Part shown: one piece after another, positions 55,301 to 64,000 of the stretch
Numbering within the stretch: position 1 is the first letter of the stretch
Layout: every line of letters starts with the position of its first letter
Assembly (NCBI GenBank): GCA_947447955.1
Contig: CANFLS010000007.1
Coordinates: 25,025 to 89,024, forward strand
Direction of reading: 5' to 3'
From: Flavobacteriales bacterium
Lineage (GTDB): Bacteria > Bacteroidota > Bacteroidia > NS11-12g > UBA955
Length of the DNA: 64,000 bases
The notes under the pieces: model-generated
Told to the model about the DNA's origin: nothing
Databases searched by the model: none
Seen by the model: the letters and a program-made list of their open reading frames with translations, nothing else
Translations under genes and position numbers: made by a program

Positions 55301-55336
55301 ACAGTTGAAATTCTATGGCCTTTAACGATAAAATAA
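52301..55336 (+). CDS. membrane sensor histidine kinase with ligand-binding propeller
   Basis: The 1011-residue protein starts with a signal peptide (about 1-25). A large periplasmic region (about 30-715) resembles a two-component-regulator propeller (WNIEWSKNDNLWLSS, IWISTNNGIIYG, DGLPSN). One membrane helix (about 725-746) is followed by a coiled coil, a HisKA domain with the phospho-acceptor in LGHDLFVPLKFL (His about 793) and an ATPase domain (LLNNANRF, DEGIGM, SSGIGYY). The DNA is very A/T-rich with many Asn/Lys/Ile codons. It overlaps the regulator by 8 bases and ends against the adhesin gene. Confidence 0.88.
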   Translation: MNKIISCVQYIILVVYVLFNQCLIGQSSNFIINKLTIKDGLPSNIIWNIEWSKNDNLWLSSQVGLIEYNGNEIIKSNYSHQFVDIQLDCNNNLIALDKYGDIFHINDNNIPNIEKYYTNNNNPRNYFQNYAGFFLTKKIFNHVKKSNTYDFGWFNNKIYQKNNNSFIKETQIDKNVKKYELFKFTNQKLEILASLKCMNNECLFILNNKFYFIDIKNIVQEIDANFNPIKFIGILNINSNSDKQWIQRNNQNGLCLIIDNNVYTIQITNEIINHKIIAELKTDEIIKNIAYNERLKICILSTEANGIYIYKEPKVQIIKPINKTKTKSLYIQIPISKTQLLTTGLGIIGNGNIKNTSGLKTTIDKSWCEDWNHRIWYSGEDKISFFKKHELKSNEFFELKNQGAWAFVSDNLKKTIYLYNSTGFFQIDSNYKLIKILELNQKFDPNNQPNELKLFGNKLFLGTNNGLIIFNIITHKIEKHIFKGDWIRGISKFSDTYIICNYGKSLYCLNKNSVVFPIVNDQLSYLKYAHALHTDKKQNIWISTNNGIIYGSKLLLESILNKQKIRKYIHYINYENGLDELELNGGGNSSIIEFNNKLSFLSTNGVVEVDPNKWNNFNENYDYYLEVLNDDYQKVQIKNEHVYLDYNNEFCNIDIISTNWNNNADNRYQYFWQDKWQWIDLNKSHVITLKTKDHGDFNLVVIKYNKDGSKSIIKKLTIHITLKWSETWWGISIILLFSGILIYIILKIRLKRINKINSDLNDTISKQTQELVNINRELELSNEKKSQIIAILGHDLFVPLKFLSQVGNAMIKNYKSMSHEEIIDALTSISNTSNRLSMLCKNILNWIQYEKNELDLTNQEFELNEVIDQMIQIISMAVTQKGNTINKTLPGNKIINTNLDALGIVILNLLNNANRFSENSNIYIDCNKDQNNQLIIKVKDEGIGMKDEIRQILLKTGSHKAEPDTDFQKSSGIGYYIIHEILKSVNGKINIESIEGQIGTTVEILWPLTIK

Positions 55337-58300
55337 TTATCGGAGAACGGTTACATCAGTTTTAATGGTGTGCCATTCACCGAGTATGTCTAATGCTCTG
55401 ATATAAGCTGCATAAACTCCACCCCATACAAATTCTCCATTGTGTTTACCATCCCATGATCCATTTTCTCCCTCATACATTATATCACCCCAACGGTTCA
55501 TAATGATCATTTTATAGTAAACAAAATTTACAGTTGAAGGGAAATAATAGTTGTTATGGAAGTCGGTATTCGGGGTAAATGCATTTGGTGCAAAAATGAA
55601 TGGTTGGGGATAAATATGCACATATTTCAAAATAGAATCTGTACAACCCAATTTGTCTTTTACGATTTGATAAACCCCATACATACCCGAATCTCTGTAT
55701 ATTTTAGAGAATTGTCTTTGGGTAGAAATTAAAGTGTCAAAATAATAATCATAAAACCAAATTGAATCAGCTCCTCTAGAAGCATCAGTTGCAAAAACCG
55801 GATTGTTTTCTACACCTTTCGCCTCATTACTAAAATAGAAATTTGCAGTTGGCGATAATGATACTCTTGCCCGAACGGAAGCTGTGTCTTTACAACCATT
55901 GTTGTCTGTTCCGATTACCGTATACACACCTGAATTTTGTTGTTGCGCTTTAATAATAATTGGATTTTGTTGATTAGTTGCAAAATTCAATGGACCTGAC
56001 CAACTGTATTTTGAAGCTCCATTGCTATAAAAATACACATCTTTACCAGAACAAACTGGAGATTTAATAGAAGCATTAACAATAGGTCTATCAAGTACTA
56101 AAATATCAGCACTGTCTTTTGCCCAACATCCTGTAGAATCCGTAACCTTAATGTGGTATTTACCTTGTATAGATTTGTAACTTCTACTAAAGAAAATTCT
56201 AGGAGTTGCATCCGTAAATCCATTTGGACCATTCCAGCTATAAATTAACGGTTTATAACCTTTAATATATGGAACCAACGAAAGAGTGTCATATTCACAT
56301 GCCAATCTGAAATTAGGCAAGTCTACAGTTGGGCTCTCAATAGCGCTTAATTTTTCATAAAAAGTATCCGTACAACCAAAATCACTTATCGCAATTAACC
56401 TAGAAATATAAGCGCCTGGATTAGTGAATTTTATTGAAGGATTGGTTACTGTTGAAGTATTGCCATCACCAAAATTCCAGTTGTATTTAAGTCCCCCAAT
56501 AGACACCTTACTGTAATTTGTAAAATTAAATATACCAATATTTTGACATTGATTTGGATCATCCACAGTAAAGTTAGCTTCTGGTATTGGTGCTACAAAA
56601 ATATACTTAGAAATAGTGTCCTTACATCCAAAATTAGTATTTGTCATTAAATCAATTTTATAAGAACCCTCAGTTAAGAAAGATCTATTAAATGAAGGTG
56701 AAAATACTTGATAACCATCTGAAACTTTCCATTTATAAAATACAGATTTTGTAGGATAGCTTATTGTGGAATTATTGGTAAAAGTATAAAGATTATTCGT
56801 TAAACACTGCGTATCGGCATTTATTGAATAATCAACCAAAGTTTGAGGATAAACATTTATTAAGGCAGTGGTTGAGTCAATACATCCTTGATCTGTGGTA
56901 ACCAATAATTTCACATTAAACAATGAATTGTATGTATATCTATGATTAGTAAACTTAGAAACAGAAGTTTTTCCATCACCAAAATTCCAAACATAACTTG
57001 CAATAGAACCAGGTCCATTTACCCTAGATTGGGTAAAATACTGTATGAAATTACCTTTTAAACAATCAAATGCAGTATCAGGATTAATATTGACAATAGA
57101 CTGAGGATAAACCTGAACATTCAAATAAGAAGAATCGGCACAACCTTCAACAGATTCAACATATAATTTTACCTTATAAATACCATACTGCGCATAAACA
57201 TGATTTGCAATATTTCCATTCTGATTTTTCGAATCACCAAAAGACCAACGTTCTGTTTTAATATTGTCAGGAGCAGCAGTTGAAGTACTCGTAAATTTAA
57301 ATGTATTTCCATTTAAACACATTGCCGCTGAATTCACAGATGCAATTACTTTAGGTGTTGGAGAAATTGATACTGGTCGGGCAATTGTATCAAGACAATT
57401 TTGATCAGTTACAGATATTAGATTTACAATATATGAACCAGTGATTGTGTAAGCATGATTTGCATTTGTACCCAAAGCAGTATTCCCATCACCAAAATTC
57501 CAATTGTAACTTTTTACAATTGCATTTGTCGCTTTAGAAATATTCGTAAAAATAAACATATTATTTTTCTCACATTGAATGTCGTCATTGATTGTGAAAT
57601 CCGGATTCCCTTGTGGATTAACCATGATTCTCTTGGTTAATGTATCTAAGCAATTGTGATCAGTTTTTGATACTAGTTTTAATGTAAATATTCCATCGTA
57701 ACCATATTTATATTTAGGAGTTGCATTGACACCCGATGTCAAATTTCCGTCACCCCAATACCAAGAATAACTTGCAATTTTACCTGAAACAATACTGCTG
57801 TTATTCAGTATTTGGAAATTATTACCTTTCAAACATTGGGTATCTTTATTGGTTCTGAAACTTAAATTTGATTGAGGGAAGACAGAAACATTTCTGATAT
57901 TGGTATCATAGCACCCGTGATTTGAAATGGTTGAATAAACAATTTTATAGATTCCAGCTTGACCATAACTCACACCTGGAGCATAAAGATTGCTAAATAT
58001 ATTATTTCCAAAATCCCATGAATGAGAAATGATTTTGGCATTTGTAATGGTTGTAAAATTAAATACTTTATAAAAATTTCCTTTTAAACATTGAGAATCA
58101 ATATTGAATTTATAACTAATTTTTGCTTGAGGTCGAATTGTAACTGTTTTATAAAATGAATCTTTACAACCTCTATTTGTTATAGTGACCAATTCAACTT
58201 TAAAAGAAGAATCATATTTATACGAATGAGTTACATTTAATAAAGAATCTTTGACTTTATCACCAAAATTCCACAAATTCTTACTAATGATTCCTCCGAT

Positions 58301-61300
58301 AATTGTACTTTTATTTGTAAATACGAATTTATTACCCGACAAACATTGGGTATCATTTGGTACAGTAAATAATGGTTTCGATTGAGGCCATACAGCTACA
58401 AATTTTACTAATGTATCTAAACAACCTAAATTAGTTAATGCAAACAATTGCACTTTATAAGTTCCAACACTTGTATAAGAAACATTAGGTGATATTAAAT
58501 TGGATGTAGATGAATTTCCAAAATCCCATGTATATTTAATAATGCTTCCAGAAGAAATTGAACTGGTATTGGTTACTTTAAAATTATTTCCTTTGAAACA
58601 CTGGCTATCGGCATTTAAACTATATTTAAGATTTGATTGAGGATTAACAAATACCTTTTTGGAAAAAGTATCCTTACAACCCCTATTTGAAATGGTTGAC
58701 ATTTTAACATTAAAAATGCCATCAGTCGTATATTTTTTAGTCGCATCTTTTACAGTAGATGTAGTAGCATCTCCAAATTCCCATTTATAAGTTGATATGC
58801 TACCTGGGGAAATTGTAGTCGCATTTGTAAACTGGAAATTATTTCCTCTCAAACATTGGCTATCCTTAGCAAGAGTAAAGATTGGATTTGCTTGAGGCCA
58901 TACGCCAACTGATTTGGTTAATGTATCTAAACAACCAAAGTTTGTGGTTGTAATAATTCTAATTTTATAGGTGCCTTTAGCCGTATAACTCACATTTGGC
59001 GAAACTATTGTTGATGTGGTGGCATTTCCCAAATCCCAATTGTATTTAACAATTGATCCACTTACTATTGAACTAGTATTTGTAATTTTAAAACTATTCC
59101 CTTTTAAACATTGGCTATCTGCATTTAATGTAAATGAAATTGCAGTTTGTGGATTTACCACCACTTTTTTGGTAATTGTATCCTTGCAACCCTGATTCGA
59201 AACAGTAGACATTTTAACAACATAAGTTCCCTCAGAAGCATATTTTTTAGTTGCATCTTTGGTTAATGCTGTAGTTGCATCTCCAAATTCCCATTTATAG
59301 GTTGAAATGGTTCCAGGACTTATTGTGCTTGTGTTTGTAAATTGGAAATTATTCCCTCTCAAACACTGGCTATCTTTGGTAATGGTAAATAAAGGATTTG
59401 CTTGTGGCCATACTCCCACTGGTTTTGTTAATGTATCTAAACAGCCAAAATTTGTGGTTGTAATTACCCTAATTTTATAAGTACCCTTAGATGTGTAACT
59501 TATACTTGGTGATACAAGTGTTGATGTTGTAGTATTGCCAAGATCCCAATTGTATTTGAATATTGTTCCAGTTACTATTGAACTGGTATTTGTAATTTTA
59601 AAATTATTGCCTTTTAAACATTGACTATCTGAATTTAATGTAAATGCAATTTTAGCTTGTGGATTTACCACCACTTTTTTGATAATTGTGTCCTTACATC
59701 CCTGGTTCGAAACAGTAGACATTTTAACCGAATAAGTTCCCTCAGAAGCATATTTTTTTGATGCATCTTTGGTTAATGCTATGGTTGCATCTCCAAATTC
59801 CCACTTGTAAGTTGATATACTTCCTGGACTAATTGTACTTGTATTCGTAAATTGGAAATTATTGCCTTTCAAACATTGACTGTCCTTAGCAATTGTATAG
59901 TTTGGTGTAGATTGTGGCCATACACCTACAGATTTGGTTAACGTATCTAAGCAACCATAATTTGTGGTTGTAATTACCCTAATTTTATAAGTTCCTTTTG
60001 ATGTATAAATTACACTTGGTAAAACAAGGTTAGACGTTGTAGAATTTCCTAGATCCCAATTGTATTTGGCTATTGAACCTGAAGGAATTGTACTCGAATT
60101 TGTTATTTTAAAGTTATTCCCTTTCAAACATTGGCTGTCGGCATTTAAAGTAAATGCAATAGCAGACTGAGGATTTACAACAACTTGCTTACTTGCTGTA
60201 TCGTTACATCCTTTGTTTGTTTTGGTAATTAAATAAACCAAATACTTCCCGTCTGTTGTGTATTTTCTAGTAGCATTTAACTGAATGAGTGTATCAGAAA
60301 CAATAGAACTAAATTTCCATTTATTCCGTTTAATAGAACCAGTTGCAATGGATGAAGTATTCGTAAATTGAAAGTTATTTCCTTTCAAACATAAACTGTC
60401 CTTGGTAATTGTAAAACTTGCAGTTGCTTGAGGCCACACCCAAATTGTTTTGCTTAAAGTATCTCTACAACCCGCAGAATTTGTACTCATCAATGTAACA
60501 TTGTAGGTTCCGGCCGTTGCATAAGTATGGGTAGTATTTACAGTGGTTGAACGAGTAGTTCCATCTCCAAAATCCCATACATAGCCTGAAATACTGGCAC
60601 CGGCAATAATTGTTGAATTATTTGTGAATTTGAATGAATTTCCTTTTAAACATTGGCTATCATTAAGTAATGGCAAAGAGAAGGATAAATTTGCTTTCGG
60701 AAGGACTTTTACCTGTTTAACGAAAGTGTCCTTACAACCAAAATTACTTGTGCTAATAAATTTAACATTATATGAACCACTTGTAGCATAACTATAAGTT
60801 GCATTTTGAGTAGAAACACTTGCCGAAGCATCTCCAAAATCCCATTTATAAGAAACTATTGATCCAGAAGTTATAGCGCTTTTACTTGTAAAAATAAATT
60901 TATTAAGCGAATTGCACTGTGTATCCGAATTTGTTGTGAAAGAAATTGTCATCTGTGGCATAACAACTACTTTTTTAACAATTGTATCTAGGCAGCCTCT
61001 ATTAGAAACGGTAGACAATTTCACATTATAATTGCCCGCATTTGAATATTTCTTTGTAGCATCTTTGGTTGTTGCCGAAGTACCATCATCAAATTCCCAT
61101 TTATAAGTTGAAATACTTCCAGGTGCAATTGTACTTCCATTTGTAAACTGGAATGAATTTCCCTTCAAACACTGACTATCTTTATTTATCGTATAGCTTA
61201 ATGAAGACTGTGGCCATACGCCTACCGATTTTGTTATCGTATCCAAACAACCGAAATTTGAAGTTGTTATTAATCTCAACTTATAGGTTCCTTTTGAAGA

Positions 61301-64000
61301 ATAACTTACAGATGGTGAATTACTTGTTGATGTTGTTGAATTCCCTAAATCCCAATTATATTTAACAATTGATCCACTTACAATTGAGCTCGTATTTGTG
61401 ATTTGGAAATTATTCCCCTTCAAACATTGACTATCTGCATTTAATTTAAACACAATTAGTGATTGAGGATTAACTGTTATATTTTTAATTAATGTATCTG
61501 TACAACCTCTATTGGTAGTCGTAAACATTTTTACAGAATATGTACCCTCTTTCGTGTACTTTTTGGATGCATCTTTGGTAGCTACTGTTGTAGCATCACC
61601 AAAATCCCATTTATAAGTAGAAATACTGCCCGGACTAACTGAACTTCCATTTGTAAATTGGAAGCCATTCCCTTTCAAACATTGACTATCTTTATTGGTA
61701 GTATAACTTAAGTTCGATTGTGGCCAAACTCCCAAAGGTTTAGTAAGGGTATCTATACATCCATAATTTGTAGTTGTAATTAACTTAACAAAATAAACCC
61801 CTTTGGAAGTATAACTTACACTTGGAGATGCAATACTTGAAGTAGTTGAATTTCCCAAATCCCAATAATATTTCGCTATTGACCCAGTTACGATAAGGCT
61901 AGAATTGGTAATTTTAAAAGAATTCCCTTTCAAACACTGACTATCTGCATTTAATGAATATCCTATTTGTGTTTGTGGATGCACTACAACTTGTTTTATA
62001 ACTGTGTCTTTACAACCTTTATTTGAAGTAGTTATTAAAGAAACAGCATATTTACCCTCAAAACTATATTTCTTAGCTCCATTCAATTGTATAAGAGTAT
62101 CAGAAGGTACTGAACTGAATTTCCATTTATTTCGTTTGATAGATCCCGTTGATATTGAAGACGTATTTGTAAATTGGAAACTGTTTGCTTTTAAGCATTG
62201 ACTATCTTTAGAAGTTGTAAAACTAGCTGAGGCTTGAGGCCACACCCAAATTATTTTATTCAATGTATCCTTACATCCTGAAGAATTCGTGGTCATTAAT
62301 GCAACGGTATATACACCATTTGAAGAATAGGTATGCGCAGTATTTGCGGCAGTCGACCTACTTGTTGCATCTCCAAAGTCCCATGTATAACCTGTAATAC
62401 TTGATCCCGCAATAATTGAAGAATTATTCGTAAATTTAAATGAATTTCCTTTTAAGCATTGACTATCATTATTTAATGGCAATGAAAAAGAAATATTAGA
62501 TTTAGGCAATAATTTAACTTTTCTAACGGCAGTATCTTTACAATTGTTATTGCTTGTTGTAATTAAATAAACACTAAAAGTACCACTGGTTTTATAAGAA
62601 TGTGAAGTTGATTTGCCTAAAGCAGTATCGCCATCCCCAAATCTCCATTGGTTTTTAATAATTGAACCAGGGCTAACTGAAGAAGAATCTTTAAAATTAT
62701 ATTGATTTTGACCTAAGCACTGTGTAGTATCTCCGAAATAAGAAAAAGAAGGTTTTGTTTTGGGCCATACACCAACCAATTTATTTAGGGTATCCAAACA
62801 ATTAAAATCAGTTGAAGTTAATAATGAGATTTTATAGGTTCCAGCATTTCCAAAAATATGCGTTGCCGTGCTTCCACTAACCAATGCTGTTCCATCTCCA
62901 AAATTCCAATTATAAACCAAAGTACCTTTAGAAATCGAACTTGTATTGGTTGTTTTAAATACATTGCCCTTCAAGCATTGGCTATCTTTATTGAGTGTAA
63001 ATGCCAATGAAGCTTGAGGCGCAATAAATACATTTTTAAATAACGTATCACGAATGCCAGATTGTGATAATGTATACAAACCAACCTTATAATAACCAGA
63101 ATTTGTATAGGTATAGGTCGGACTTTTTGCAGTGGATGTATTTCCATCTCCAAATGTCCAACTGAATGAAATTAATGTATCACCAACTATTGTACTTTTA
63201 TTGGTAAACACAATACTATTGCCTTTTAAACATTGGGTATCATTATTTATATCTACAATCAGTTGAGCCTGGTATCTAACCAAAACATCAATTGAACCTG
63301 TATCCTTACAACCACGATTCGTAGTTGTATATAACCATATGGTTTTTTTACCAGCGGTTGTAAAAGATTTGGTAGGATTTTTAACCAATGAAGTATCAAT
63401 ATTGTTGAAATTCCATTTATTTTTAGTAATTGTACCCGGAGAAACAGTTGAATTATTGGTGATTGCAAAACTATTACCCTTTAAGAATTGGGTATCCTTA
63501 TTTGTTTTGAAGGATACTGTTGCTTGAGGCCAAACAGCAATATTTTTAACAATGGTGTCTTTACAACCAAATTGACTCGTTGAAATCAATTTAACTTTAT
63601 ATGTACCAACAGAAGTATAGTTTTTATTGAGGGACGTAGAAGTAGATGTTGTACCATCACCCAATTCCCAATAATAAGAATTTGAAGCTGATCCACCCGT
63701 AGTAGTATTTGTAAATTTGAAATTATTGCCTTTATAACACTGACTATCCGCATTTAATGTGAAGTTTGGTGTCAATTGTGGGTTTACAATTACCGTTTTG
63801 CTAACTGTGTCTTTACAGCCTTTGTTCGTTACTGTGTTTAATGTAATTGTATAACTTCCCGCTGTTGCATATTTCTTTGTGCTGCTGGTGATTGTACTTT
63901 GTCTTAATGTATCGTTGGCAGTTGTGCTGTACTTCCATTTGCTACTGGTGATACTGCCTTTGGTTACCGTTGATGTATTCGTAAATGTAAAGCTATTGCC
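55337..64000 (-). CDS. giant PKD-repeat adhesin with type B T9SS domain (N-terminus beyond window)
   Basis: The frame is open from the stop at 55337 to the right edge (2887 codons) and must continue past it; a TTG around 63775 is not the true start. I count about 30 PKD-like units of 80-88 residues, each built as DSQCLKGN...F.F.N.S, then W.FGDG, then a GxYxV strand and GCKDT ending in VWPQ or VNPQ. Two Ig/SprB-like units and one PKD unit follow near the C-terminus. The chain ends in a type B T9SS (CHU_C-like) domain, recognisable by FAPNAFTPNTD and NRWGDIMYE. It should be a very large surface adhesin or gliding-related filament. Two Cys per unit could form a disulfide. The high repeat identity makes its assembled length uncertain. 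Confidence 0.93.
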   Translation of the reverse strand, partial: GNSFTFTNTSTVTKGSITSSKWKYSTTANDTLRQSTITSSTKKYATAGSYTITLNTVTNKGCKDTVSKTVIVNPQLTPNFTLNADSQCYKGNNFKFTNTTTGGSASNSYYWELGDGTTSTSTSLNKNYTSVGTYKVKLISTSQFGCKDTIVKNIAVWPQATVSFKTNKDTQFLKGNSFAITNNSTVSPGTITKNKWNFNNIDTSLVKNPTKSFTTAGKKTIWLYTTTNRGCKDTGSIDVLVRYQAQLIVDINNDTQCLKGNSIVFTNKSTIVGDTLISFSWTFGDGNTSTAKSPTYTYTNSGYYKVGLYTLSQSGIRDTLFKNVFIAPQASLAFTLNKDSQCLKGNVFKTTNTSSISKGTLVYNWNFGDGTALVSGSTATHIFGNAGTYKISLLTSTDFNCLDTLNKLVGVWPKTKPSFSYFGDTTQCLGQNQYNFKDSSSVSPGSIIKNQWRFGDGDTALGKSTSHSYKTSGTFSVYLITTSNNNCKDTAVRKVKLLPKSNISFSLPLNNDSQCLKGNSFKFTNNSSIIAGSSITGYTWDFGDATSRSTAANTAHTYSSNGVYTVALMTTNSSGCKDTLNKIIWVWPQASASFTTSKDSQCLKANSFQFTNTSSISTGSIKRNKWKFSSVPSDTLIQLNGAKKYSFEGKYAVSLITTSNKGCKDTVIKQVVVHPQTQIGYSLNADSQCLKGNSFKITNSSLIVTGSIAKYYWDLGNSTTSSIASPSVSYTSKGVYFVKLITTTNYGCIDTLTKPLGVWPQSNLSYTTNKDSQCLKGNGFQFTNGSSVSPGSISTYKWDFGDATTVATKDASKKYTKEGTYSVKMFTTTNRGCTDTLIKNITVNPQSLIVFKLNADSQCLKGNNFQITNTSSIVSGSIVKYNWDLGNSTTSTSNSPSVSYSSKGTYKLRLITTSNFGCLDTITKSVGVWPQSSLSYTINKDSQCLKGNSFQFTNGSTIAPGSISTYKWEFDDGTSATTKDATKKYSNAGNYNVKLSTVSNRGCLDTIVKKVVVMPQMTISFTTNSDTQCNSLNKFIFTSKSAITSGSIVSYKWDFGDASASVSTQNATYSYATSGSYNVKFISTSNFGCKDTFVKQVKVLPKANLSFSLPLLNDSQCLKGNSFKFTNNSTIIAGASISGYVWDFGDGTTRSTTVNTTHTYATAGTYNVTLMSTNSAGCRDTLSKTIWVWPQATASFTITKDSLCLKGNNFQFTNTSSIATGSIKRNKWKFSSIVSDTLIQLNATRKYTTDGKYLVYLITKTNKGCNDTASKQVVVNPQSAIAFTLNADSQCLKGNNFKITNSSTIPSGSIAKYNWDLGNSTTSNLVLPSVIYTSKGTYKIRVITTTNYGCLDTLTKSVGVWPQSTPNYTIAKDSQCLKGNNFQFTNTSTISPGSISTYKWEFGDATIALTKDASKKYASEGTYSVKMSTVSNQGCKDTIIKKVVVNPQAKIAFTLNSDSQCLKGNNFKITNTSSIVTGTIFKYNWDLGNTTTSTLVSPSISYTSKGTYKIRVITTTNFGCLDTLTKPVGVWPQANPLFTITKDSQCLRGNNFQFTNTSTISPGTISTYKWEFGDATTALTKDATKKYASEGTYVVKMSTVSNQGCKDTITKKVVVNPQTAISFTLNADSQCLKGNSFKITNTSSIVSGSIVKYNWDLGNATTSTIVSPNVSYTAKGTYKIRIITTTNFGCLDTLTKSVGVWPQANPIFTLAKDSQCLRGNNFQFTNATTISPGSISTYKWEFGDATTSTVKDATKKYTTDGIFNVKMSTISNRGCKDTFSKKVFVNPQSNLKYSLNADSQCFKGNNFKVTNTSSISSGSIIKYTWDFGNSSTSNLISPNVSYTSVGTYKVQLFALTNLGCLDTLVKFVAVWPQSKPLFTVPNDTQCLSGNKFVFTNKSTIIGGIISKNLWNFGDKVKDSLLNVTHSYKYDSSFKVELVTITNRGCKDSFYKTVTIRPQAKISYKFNIDSQCLKGNFYKVFNFTTITNAKIISHSWDFGNNIFSNLYAPGVSYGQAGIYKIVYSTISNHGCYDTNIRNVSVFPQSNLSFRTNKDTQCLKGNNFQILNNSSIVSGKIASYSWYWGDGNLTSGVNATPKYKYGYDGIFTLKLVSKTDHNCLDTLTKRIMVNPQGNPDFTINDDIQCEKNNMFIFTNISKATNAIVKSYNWNFGDGNTALGTNANHAYTITGSYIVNLISVTDQNCLDTIARPVSISPTPKVIASVNSAAMCLNGNTFKFTSTSTAAPDNIKTERWSFGDSKNQNGNIANHVYAQYGIYKVKLYVESVEGCADSSYLNVQVYPQSIVNINPDTAFDCLKGNFIQYFTQSRVNGPGSIASYVWNFGDGKTSVSKFTNHRYTYNSLFNVKLLVTTDQGCIDSTTALINVYPQTLVDYSINADTQCLTNNLYTFTNNSTISYPTKSVFYKWKVSDGYQVFSPSFNRSFLTEGSYKIDLMTNTNFGCKDTISKYIFVAPIPEANFTVDDPNQCQNIGIFNFTNYSKVSIGGLKYNWNFGDGNTSTVTNPSIKFTNPGAYISRLIAISDFGCTDTFYEKLSAIESPTVDLPNFRLACEYDTLSLVPYIKGYKPLIYSWNGPNGFTDATPRIFFSRSYKSIQGKYHIKVTDSTGCWAKDSADILVLDRPIVNASIKSPVCSGKDVYFYSNGASKYSWSGPLNFATNQQNPIIIKAQQQNSGVYTVIGTDNNGCKDTASVRARVSLSPTANFYFSNEAKGVENNPVFATDASRGADSIWFYDYYFDTLISTQRQFSKIYRDSGMYGVYQIVKDKLGCTDSILKYVHIYPQPFIFAPNAFTPNTDFHNNYYFPSTVNFVYYKMIIMNRWGDIMYEGENGSWDGKHNGEFVWGGVYAAYIRALDILGEWHTIKTDVTVLR
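59150..62520 (-). repeat. higher-order tandem repeat inside the adhesin gene
   Basis: The PKD units repeat in alternating types, and a seven-unit block recurs at a period of about 1.8 kb. The marker units with SLPLNNDSQ and SLPLLNDSQ, each followed by a unit with KRNKWKF and SDTLIQLN, lie about 1,805 bases apart (around 62,500 and 60,700). Units between these markers correspond one to one for about six units. Both copies keep the reading frame. Approximate limits only. Confidence 0.75.

Larger units (their letters stand above)
6245..63636. repeat. dispersed motif TTGAGGGACA, 17 core copies
   Basis: The core GAGGGAC (counted by eye) lies in 9-base windows starting at 16065, 16806, 23111, 24427, 34463, 35977, 41159, 42968, 47507, 50165, 51332 and 63628 on the plus strand. 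On the minus strand the windows start at 6245, 15000, 22655, 33112 and 41375. Twelve have the full TGAGGGACA and nine TTGAGGGACA; a T-rich 5' side and A or T after the core are common. All but the 15000 copy lie inside genes. At one-third GC about 2 cores and 0.2 nine-mers are expected. Confidence 0.8.

Noticed and set aside
63700..63775. TTG near 63775 as the start of the giant PKD protein
   Set aside because: The same frame continues upstream with a normal PKD unit (GCKDT, VNPQ) up to the window edge, so the codon is an internal Leu.
55337..64000. CRISPR-like regular repeats
   Set aside because: The periodicity is about 250 bases with coding-frame conservation; it is a protein repeat, not short repeats with unique spacers.

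Overview
The window comes from an AT-rich (roughly one-third GC) member of the Bacteroidota. The evidence is: three type IX secretion (T9SS) sorting domains (81..782, 22555..24123, 55337..64000); promoters of the Bacteroidota type TTG-N19..23-TAnnTTTG; and lineage-typical genes (DUF4270, DUF3276, DUF4199, bacterial GH3, and a glycogen-synthase N-domain protein divergent from panC). It is ordinary chromosome, with no phage, insertion sequence or CRISPR array seen. One tRNA (Arg, anticodon CCT) is present.

Layout: 1-4.2 kb has a T9SS-secreted protein, a TonB-dependent receptor and a GT87-like membrane protein. 4.3-9.8 kb is a molybdenum-cofactor operon, moaA-moeA-tauE-moaD-moeB-moaE-moaC/mogA, read leftward. 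9.9-11.4 kb is an M28 metallopeptidase broken by one in-frame TGA. 11.4-17 kb holds a ChaN-like protein, a second GT87-like protein, a DUF3037/HipA-kinase pair, a Tat-type pirin and a DUF1287 protein. 17-22.5 kb is mostly hypothetical secreted or membrane proteins plus the tRNA. 22.5-28.2 kb has a secreted sulfatase and an SGNH-MBOAT-SGNH O-acetylation cluster. 28.2-32 kb is mobA-fdhD-fdhF, which uses the cofactor made by the first operon. 32-44.9 kb is housekeeping: dtd, panC, DAHP synthase, two APC permeases, kbl, GH3, lolD-like, gatC, plsC. 45-51.5 kb has a GT39 protein, DUF3276, an ABC exporter, rpsO and pnp. 51.6-55.3 kb is a response regulator/sensor kinase pair. From 55.3 kb to the right edge runs one giant PKD-repeat adhesin with a type B T9SS signal, truncated by the window end.

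The most unusual signal belongs to no gene. The non-palindromic word TTGAGGGACA (core GAGGGAC) recurs across the window on both strands. I count 17 cores and 12 copies of the 9-mer TGAGGGACA, where about 2 and 0.2 would be expected by chance. It lies in unrelated genes in different reading frames and forces unusual synonymous codons. This behaviour resembles a DNA-uptake sequence, a Chi site or a segregation motif rather than a protein signature.
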